From an uncultured Desulfovibrio sp. (GTDB taxonomy: Bacteria > Desulfobacterota > Desulfovibrionia > Desulfovibrionales > Desulfovibrionaceae), in NCBI GenBank assembly GCA_937926875.1, contig CALBAX010000031.1, positions 1 through 6,614 on the forward strand: a stretch of 6,614 nt of DNA, given 5' to 3'. The position numbers and the translations under genes are program-made. The notes under the pieces are model-generated. The model was not told the DNA's origin and ran no database searches. It worked only from the letters and a program-made list of their open reading frames with translations. Below are positions 1-5,300 of the stretch, piece after piece. Position 1 is the stretch's first letter, and the number at the start of each line of letters is the position of its first letter.

Positions 1-297
1 TGTTCCGGTCGATGACGGGGCAGGGCAGGACGCCAGTCGTGCCCTGAGTGCCGGTCCCCGGTATCATCCCGGGAAGGGGCCAGCGTGCGGCGCGCCGTGC
101 CCGGAGCCGGATGGCGCGGTGGAGCGCCCATCCCTGTGGCCGTTTCCGGCCCGGCTTTTGTCGGATGCGCGGCGGGAGTTCTGCCGTGTCTCTGCCGGAC
201 AGATGGAGGGCAGGGGGCGTTCCCCCGGCCCCGCGCGGGCGGAGCCATCGTTGTGCATACAAATGCGGCGCGCAGGCGTCGCAGCGAGGATATGAAG
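1..297. other. GC-rich leader upstream of leuB, no convincing gene
   Basis: I see no recognisable gene here. All three + frames are largely free of stops, as expected at this G+C content. Frame 2 is open from base 2 to a TGA at 293-295, which overlaps an ATG at 292 in an ATGA arrangement. Its conceptual product is rich in Pro, Arg, Gly and Ala and matches nothing I know. By hand count its first and third codon positions have about the same G+C (roughly 75% each), unlike leuB, where almost every third base is G or C. An unconserved C-terminus of an upstream leu-operon gene cannot be excluded. Small hairpins occur at 213-226 (GGGGG, loop CGTT, CCCCC) and at the palindrome CCCGCGCGGG (230-239). 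Neither is followed by a T run. No clear sigma70 promoter is visible. Confidence 0.4.
286..290 (+). promoter_or_regulatory. leuB ribosome binding site, decides the start
   Basis: GAGGA lies 7 bases before the ATG at 298 and only 1 base before the in-frame ATG at 292. Spacing therefore favours 298. A start at 298 also gives the usual short N-terminus, Met-Lys-Lys-Thr, immediately before the first conserved strand. Confidence 0.65.
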
Positions 298-1371
298 ATG
301 AAAAAGACCATTTGTCTGTTGCCGGGTGACGGCATCGGTCCCGAGATCGTGGCCCAGGGCGTGGCCGTCCTGGAAGCTGTGGCCAAAAAGTTCGGCCATG
401 AATTCGACTTCGTGCCCGCCCTCATCGGCGGCGCGGCCATCGACGCCACCGGCGAGCCCCTGCCCGCCGCCACGGTGGAAGCCTGCCAGAAGGCCGACGC
501 CGTGTATCTGGGCGCCGTGGGCGGCCCCAAGTGGGACGGCATCGAGCCTGCCCGCCGTCCTGAAAAGGGCCTGCTGGGCATCCGCAAGGCCCTGGGCCTG
601 TTCGCCAACCTGCGTCCTGCCCTGCTGCTGCCCGAGCTGGCCGGCGCCTGCCTGCTGCGTTCCGACATCGCGGCCCGCGGCCTGGACCTTATCGTGGTGC
701 GCGAGCTGACCGGCGACATCTACTTCGGCGAGCCCCGCGCCATCGAAGAGCGCAACGGCCTGCGCGTGGGCTACAACACCATGATCTACGACGAGAACGA
801 GATCCGCCGCATCGCCAAGGTGGCTTTCGAGACCGCCCGCCAGCGCCGCAAGAAGGTCTGCTCCGTGGAAAAGAGCAACGTGCTGGAGACCTCCCGCCTC
901 TGGAAGGCCGTGGTGCAGGAAGTGCACGCCGACTACCCCGATGTGGAACTGAGCCACATGTACGTGGACAACGCCGCCATGCAGCTGGTGCGCGACCCCT
1001 CGCAGTTCGACGTCATCCTCACCGGCAACATCTTCGGTGACATCCTCTCCGACGAGGCCTCCGTCATCACCGGTTCGCTGGGCATGCTGCCTTCCGCCTC
1101 CATGGGGGCGCAGGCCCCGGCCCTGTTCGAGCCCATCCACGGTTCCGCGCCCGACATCGCTGGTCAGGACAAGGCCAATCCTCTGGCCACCATCCTGTCC
1201 GCCGGCATGATGCTGCGCCTGGCCTTCGGCCTGTCCGAAGAAGCCGACGCCGTGGAGAATGCCGTGCGCCAGACCCTGCGTGACGGTTTCCGCACCGGCG
1301 ACATCATGGAAGACGGCTGCACCCTGGTGGGCTGCGCCGAGATGGGCCGTCTGGTGGCTGAACGCCTGTAA
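298..1371 (+). CDS. leuB: 3-isopropylmalate dehydrogenase (LeuB), complete
   Basis: This cytosolic enzyme oxidatively decarboxylates (2R,3S)-3-isopropylmalate with NAD+ and Mg2+/Mn2+ to 2-oxoisocaproate, the third step of leucine synthesis. The product is 357 residues, close to the usual 350-365. Family motifs appear in order: LPGDGIGPEI near residues 8-17; GAVGGPKWD around 75; FANLRP at 102-107, the substrate-binding arginine region; VRELTGDIYFGEPR at 134-147 with the conserved Tyr142; Lys192 in VEKSNVLE, the catalytic lysine; Asp224 in YVDNAAMQLV; Asp248 and Asp252 in GDILSDEAS, the metal ligands; and the nucleotide-binding loop HGSAPDIAGQDKANP from 281. These motifs separate it from isocitrate and tartrate dehydrogenases of the same superfamily. 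No catalytic residue is missing. The frame stays open upstream to about base 16, but GAGGA at 286-290 and family length support the start at 298. Codons are strongly G/C-ending. An intrinsic terminator follows 25 bases after the stop. Confidence 0.97.
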   Translation: MKKTICLLPGDGIGPEIVAQGVAVLEAVAKKFGHEFDFVPALIGGAAIDATGEPLPAATVEACQKADAVYLGAVGGPKWDGIEPARRPEKGLLGIRKALGLFANLRPALLLPELAGACLLRSDIAARGLDLIVVRELTGDIYFGEPRAIEERNGLRVGYNTMIYDENEIRRIAKVAFETARQRRKKVCSVEKSNVLETSRLWKAVVQEVHADYPDVELSHMYVDNAAMQLVRDPSQFDVILTGNIFGDILSDEASVITGSLGMLPSASMGAQAPALFEPIHGSAPDIAGQDKANPLATILSAGMMLRLAFGLSEEADAVENAVRQTLRDGFRTGDIMEDGCTLVGCAEMGRLVAERL

Positions 1372-1396
1372 TCGCTGGTCTGTTTTTCCGGAATGG

Positions 1397-1431
1397 AGCG
1401 GAGCTGCCCTGCGGGGCGGCTCCGCTTTTTT
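1397..1431 (+). terminator. Intrinsic terminator of leuB
   Basis: A 13-pair stem joins 1397-1409 to 1414-1426 (one G-T wobble at 1405/1418), with a TGCG loop at 1410-1413. It is followed by a run of six T (1426-1431). This is a textbook Rho-independent terminator and should end the leuB transcript before the IS remnant. Confidence 0.93.
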
Positions 1432-1443
1432 GTATGCAAAGAA

Positions 1444-1466
1444 AACCTCCCGCTAGGCGGGAGGTT
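1444..1466. repeat. Left-end subterminal hairpin of the IS
   Basis: A perfect 10-pair inverted repeat joins AACCTCCCGC (1444-1453) to GCGGGAGGTT (1457-1466) across a 3-base TAG loop. In IS200/IS605 elements such hairpins are the structures the transposase recognises in single-stranded DNA. On the minus strand the stem is followed by TTC and TTT, so it could also weakly terminate antisense transcription. On the plus strand no T run follows. Confidence 0.75.
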
Positions 1467-1501
1467 CAAAAAAGTATAACGCTTTACACAGGTTATAAAA
1501 A

Positions 1502-1568
1502 TTTCTTTTGATTTACGAGCATTTGGCTGCGGTCTGGCAACTGCAACCATGAAGCAAATCAAAAGGAG
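1502..1568 (+). promoter_or_regulatory. Leader stem sequestering the tnpA Shine-Dalgarno
   Basis: CTTTTGATTT (1505-1514) is the perfect reverse complement of AAATCAAAAG (1556-1565). Three more pairs (1502-1504 with 1566-1568, two of them wobbles) bring the whole AAGGAG at 1563-1568 into the stem. A second, imperfect stem inside the loop joins 1524-1530 to 1543-1549. A 5' leader hairpin hiding the ribosome binding site is the known way IS200 keeps its transposase poorly translated. A further small stem, TATAAC/GTTATA (1475-1480 with 1492-1497), lies upstream. Confidence 0.7.
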
Positions 1569-1574
1569 CTCACT

Positions 1575-2025
1575 ATGGGTGACATCAAGAGTTTAGCTCA
1601 TACCAAATGGAACTGCAAATATCATGGAGTATTTGCTCCAAAATATCGGCGGCAGGTGTTCTATGGCGAGAAAAAACGTGCCATAGGGGAGATCTTACGC
1701 AAGTTATGTGAATGGAAGGGGTAAATATCATCGAGGCGGAATGTTGTCCAAATCATATACATATGCTGGTTGAAATTCCTCCTCAAATGAGTGTTTCCGG
1801 ATCCATGGGCTATTTGAAGGGAAATAGTAGCCTGATGACATACGGGCAACTTGGAGATTTGCGATTTAAATATCGCAACCGTGCATTCTGGTGCCGTGGA
1901 TATTATGTGGATACGGCAGCAAGAATGTAGCAATAATGCGTGATTATATATGAAAGCAACTGGATGGAGACCAGCTGGGAACGCAGCTGAGTCTCCCGTA
2001 CGCCGGTAGCCCGTTTGCGGACTGA
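1575..2025 (+). pseudogene. tnpA: IS200-type transposase TnpA, frameshifted remnant
   Basis: TnpA is an HUH-type single-strand DNA transposase that uses one catalytic tyrosine. The start is ATG 1575, with AAGGAG six bases upstream. Frame A (1575-1724, 49 residues) carries the family N-terminus with KWNCKYH, FAPKYRR and ILRKLC, then stops. Losing one G in the run 1718-1721 explains the break, because the frame resumes at 1721 with VNIIEAECCPNHIHMLVEIP. This includes the HIH (HUH) metal motif at 1754-1762 and continues through FWCRGYYVDTAAR to TAG 1928-1930. A second one-base loss near 1924 moves the tail to a third frame (1924-2025), NVAIMRDYI, then TGA 1951-1953 where Arg is usual, then KQLDGDQLGTQL. 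The likely catalytic Tyr is codon 1945-1947. The repaired length is about 150 residues, normal for the family. Two frameshifts plus a stop make it inactive. Confidence 0.88.
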
Positions 2026-2057
2026 AAGTAACAGAAAAGCAGATGTCAGACCGCCAT

Positions 2058-2073
2058 GCGCCTGCTAGGGCGC
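2058..2073. repeat. Right-end subterminal hairpin of the IS (candidate)
   Basis: GCGCC (2058-2062) pairs with GGCGC (2069-2073) around TGCTAG. It lies 33 bases after the repaired transposase stop and is followed by TCAAAAAAGT at 2079-2088. The left-end hairpin likewise has GCTAGG at its tip and TCAAAAAAGT after it, which suggests the two are corresponding right and left recognition structures. Confidence 0.5.
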
Positions 2074-2106
2074 GGCTATCAAAAAAGTCTTGCAGGCACA
2101 TATGGA

Positions 2107-2135
2107 GACCAGCCAGCTTTTCGGCGGGTCATTTT
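2107..2135 (+). terminator. Hairpin plus T run at the IS right edge
   Basis: GACC-A-GCC (2107-2114) pairs with GGC-G-GGTC (2123-2130), giving seven pairs with one A/G mismatch and an 8-base loop. It is followed by ATTTTT. It could act as an intrinsic terminator for transcripts leaving the IS, or be the right-end hairpin itself, since mismatched stems are common at IS200/IS605 ends. It would insulate the autotransporter promoter from upstream transcription. Confidence 0.5.
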
Positions 2136-2197
2136 TGTAGTCATGGTAAAAATAATGACAGAAAAGGCATAGTTCTTCTGAAGGTCAGGCTAAAAAG

Positions 2198-2226
2198 TTG
2201 ACTCTATATGGTCACAAGGCTATCTA
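2198..2226 (+). promoter_or_regulatory. Candidate sigma70-type promoter for the autotransporter
   Basis: TTGACT (2198-2203, five of six matches to the -35 consensus) is followed after exactly 17 bases by TATCTA (2221-2226, a weak -10). Transcription would begin near 2233. The perfect inverted repeat CTATCT-ATTA-AGATAG (2220-2235) covers the -10 and the predicted start and could be an operator. A start near 2233 leaves almost no room before the small ORF's Shine-Dalgarno at 2235, so another start site is possible. This call rests on sequence match only. Confidence 0.4.
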
Positions 2227-2240
2227 TTAAGATAGAAGGG

Positions 2241-2282
2241 GTAAAAAATGTGCAGCCTGCAGGAAAAAACACATTTTTTTAC
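2241..2282 (+). promoter_or_regulatory. Leader hairpin with A6/T7 arms before the autotransporter
   Basis: The 5' arm GTAAAAAATGTG (2241-2252) pairs with CACATTTTTTTAC (2270-2282): ten continuous pairs, one bulged T, then two more. The 17-base loop contains the palindrome CCTGCAGG (2256-2263). The 5' arm holds an ATG (2248) preceded by GAAGGGG (2235-2241), so folding would hide that start codon. The T-rich 3' arm resembles a weak terminator, but the T run is inside the stem. It lies 47 bases before the autotransporter ATG and is outside that gene's own ribosome binding site. Its role is unknown. Confidence 0.5.
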
Positions 2283-2358
2283 CATAGCCAAGTATCTTGT
2301 TGATCAAATTGCTAAAGAGGATGGGTATTATGCAATTAACGAAGGGAGCTATCGGTAA
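2248..2358 (+). CDS. Possible 36-residue leader ORF overlapping the autotransporter start
   Basis: ATG 2248 is preceded at 6 bases by GAAGGGG, a fair Shine-Dalgarno. The 36-codon frame ends at TAA 2356-2358, which is 28 bases inside the autotransporter gene in another frame. The peptide starts MCSLQEKTHFF, continues as a mixed, possibly amphipathic stretch (AKYLVDQIAKEDGYY) and ends GSYR. It has no signal peptide or known motif, and I do not recognise it. Ribosomes finishing this ORF would pass over the next gene's AAAGAGG and ATG, so it could be a leader peptide tuning translation by coupling. It could equally be a chance ORF, because 36 open codons are unremarkable in AT-rich DNA. Confidence 0.3.
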   Translation: MCSLQEKTHFFTIAKYLVDQIAKEDGYYAINEGSYR

Positions 2359-5300
2359 TCTGATCAATCGCTACAAGGCGGTACTGAAAAAATGTCATCT
2401 GCTCAACGTGTTCGGGAGCTTGGCCGTGGCCGGCATGCTCGTCATGGGGATACCACAGCATATTGCAGCAGCAGATATCAGTTTTACAGATGATACTGCC
2501 GCTAATCCTCCTCTTGTTGCCGGTCCGATTTGGAATGTTGAGAATAGCCTGGTTCCTTCAGATAGTAATGATAATACTGTTACAGTAAAAAATGCCACAA
2601 TATCTGGCGATGTTTACGGGAATGGCCTGTTTAGCAAGGAAGTCAGCAGAAACAAGATAACAGTTACAAACTCTCAGATTTCAGGAGATATTTATGGAGG
2701 TGTAAACCAGAACGGAAATGTAAGCGATAATATCGTTACTATAGATGGTGAGACAAAGGTAAATAATGATGTCTTTGGTGGATTTGTATATGGATCTGGA
2801 AATGCTTCAGGAAATACTGTTAATCTCAATGGTGGTAGTGTAATAAGTGCTTATGGTGGACATTCTGTAAATGATAGTAAATATAACTCTGTGATACTTG
2901 ACGGGGCAGATGTTTTAGGGGGAATCTATGGTGGATCTACATCTGGAGGAAATGTAGAGGATAATACAGTTTCTATTATAAGCGGAAGTTCAAAGCTTAG
3001 TGTTATTGGTGGCCGTATCCAGGGGGATGGAGGAATAGCAAATAATAATAAAGTTATTATGTATGGTGGACATATCTTAGAGAATGTTATTGGTGGATAT
3101 CTGGAAAAAGGCCTCACGACTGGGGAAATATCCAATAACTCTGTTGAAATATATGGAGGTAATGTAGATAAATCCGTCTATGGCGGACAGGCGCAAACAG
3201 GTAGTGGAACAATATCAAATAATAAGGTTATCATGACAGATGGGACAGTCAATTGGCTCATGGGGGGATACCACATGGGGACAGGGACTGTTAGTGGCAA
3301 TAGTGTGAACGTCAGCGGGGGGACGATCAAGGGGTCTATCACTGGCGCCGACTCATCTGGAGGGGACTCCATAAACAATACCGTTGTCATGTCTAACGTC
3401 ACAATCGCTGTCGTGCGCGGCGGCCTGGCTGGAGATGGCATAGCCTCAGGCAACAGTGTGACGATAGAAAGCGGGCACGTTACGTCTCATGCCTTTGGTG
3501 GTGATGGCCAGAAGGGCTCAACGGACAATGAGATCACCTTAAACGCAGATGCCGTTGTTGACGGGCATCTCTTTGGCGGTCTTGCCAGGGGAGTGAACGC
3601 GGCTGCTACCGGCAATAAAGTGACGATCACGGGAGGTACGGTCTCCGGGAATACCTACGGTGGCAAAAATGAAGGTAGTGGGTGGTGTGATGTTTCTCAA
3701 AATACTGTTTCAATCAGTGGAGGATATGCCGGACAATATGTTGTCGGAGGGTACACTCCTACAGGCAATGCTACAGGAAATACGATTTACATGTCTAATG
3801 GTAAAGCAGGAGTAATAAATGCTGGTGAAAACGATAGTGGCACGATATCTGAAAATACAATAGTATTTAATGGTGGAGAGGTTAATTATATCCAGGGAGG
3901 ATACTCATACTCTGGATCTATTATAAACAATAAAATATTTATTAATGGAGGTACGATTCGCAATAATGTTCTTGGTGGTGTTGTAGATACCGGCGATGGA
4001 GTTGCAGATAATAATGAAATAATCATTACAGGGGGGATTTTTGAGGGCGATATCTATGGTGGCAGTGCTGTAAACTCTGCCTCTGGAAACAAGGTCACTC
4101 TGGCTGGAGCTCCCACCATCAGCGGACATATTTATGGAGGTGCGGGCAATGTAACGACGGATAATATACTGACATTTGGTACGAGTGATCTTGCCTATAA
4201 TGGGACATTTGAAGGAACATTTTCAAATTTCGATACGCTAAATATAGTACAAAATTCAAGTGTGAAATTTACGGATATTGACACTAACACTACAGGAGGA
4301 TTTACAGTCACTGGTACAGGGGAAATGACGGCTACAAATGTATCTGTTGCCAAAAATAACAGTCTTACTATAGATAATGGCAATCTCTGTATTGAAGAAG
4401 GATTAAAAAACACGGATAGGGTGAATGTACAGGGGAATGCGGGGCGTCTTGTCATCTCTGCGACGGGAAAACTGGATAATCAGGGGGATCTGACCGTCTC
4501 CAGCGGTGTGGTGGAGATGGCCAGCGGCAGTTCTCTTTCCATGAGCGACGGTGGCAAGCTGACCATTGACGGCGGCGCTTTTGTGGCGGATGCGGGCTTG
4601 CTGCTCACGGATAGCTTCACTGCCAAGAACGAGAACGGCGTCAGCAACGACAGTATCGTCGGCAGCAATGGCAATCTGAACCTGCGGTTGTACGGAGAAG
4701 GAGGCCAAGGGACCTACACTGCGGCACAGTATAATGCCGCCAAGAAAGCCCTGCTGGGACAGGATACGGAAGGCGCCGCTCTGAACTTCCTCAATGCCAG
4801 GCTCGAGACAGGAGGTGCCGATCTTGTTGTAGGCGCAACTCAAAGCGACAAGGAAATCACCATCTCCATGGCGCCCGTCGTTGTTGAGGAAGGAACGGCG
4901 CCTAAGCAGGCCACATCAGACCAAAAAATTGATTCCGTCCCCTTGAACACTGTCAAAGTCGTGGCTGGAGATGATGGAGCCCACACGTTGCTGAAAGCCG
5001 ACACCATCACCATCGCCAACAGTACGTTCACCGCCAAGGGGCTGGAAATCGACGGTACGGCGACGGAGGATGCCGGGGCCGTCAAGCTTGAAGTAACGAA
5101 CGGCTCCAACATCACCCTGGCCGGTGGCGAGGCTGGCTTCACCGGCGTTGTGGCTGGCGGAGAAGCCGTGAAGACCAATGTTGCCGTGGCCGGCGACAGC
5201 TCGCTGACCGTGGGCCTGGCAGGTAATGAAGAAAACCAGCACATGAACCTGAATGACGTCACCGTGGAGGACGGCACCTTCGCGGTCCAGGGCAATGGCC

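Larger units (their letters stand above)
1432..2140 (+). mobile_element. Decayed IS200/IS605-family insertion sequence
   Basis: The element contains one gene, a degenerate TnpA of the HUH Y1 transposase family, flanked by subterminal hairpins. There is no tnpB. About 0.7 kb is the usual size of the IS200 group. The family moves as single-stranded DNA and makes no target-site duplication, so the ends cannot be set from direct repeats. The boundaries are approximate: the left end lies between the leuB terminator T run and the hairpin at 1444, and the right end after one of the hairpins at 2058-2073 or 2107-2130. The decamer TCAAAAAAGT follows a hairpin near each end (1466-1475 and 2079-2088). 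The body is AT-richer than leuB. It is probably immobile on its own because the transposase is broken. Confidence 0.8.

Noticed and set aside
85..297. 71-residue N-terminal extension of LeuB from ATG 85
   Set aside because: LeuB proteins begin just before the GDGIGPEI strand. The extension is Arg/Gly/Pro-rich, and GAGGA at 286-290 supports ATG 298.
64..1140. 358-codon open frame on the minus strand
   Set aside because: It is antisense to leuB, which has every family motif. The composition (many His, Gly and Ala) is typical of a shadow frame.
254..1438. TGCATACAAA at 254-263 and its reverse complement at 1429-1438 flanking leuB
   Set aside because: A 10-base inverted match is expected many times by chance in 6.6 kb. 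The second copy overlaps the terminator T run, and nothing else suggests a mobile unit around leuB.
1718..1724. Programmed frameshift joining the two transposase halves
   Set aside because: The site has only a four-G run and no obvious slippery heptamer. A second frameshift and a stop downstream show plain decay, and IS200-type TnpA is normally made from one frame.
1661..2101. 146-codon open frame on the minus strand
   Set aside because: It is antisense to the IS transposase remnant and has no recognisable motif. An antisense RNA is possible in IS200, but a protein is not supported.
2570..4159. CRISPR-like or DNA-level tandem repeat array
   Set aside because: The periodicity is in the protein (about 26 residues, diverged at DNA level) and lies in one uninterrupted reading frame. 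There are no identical DNA repeats or spacers.
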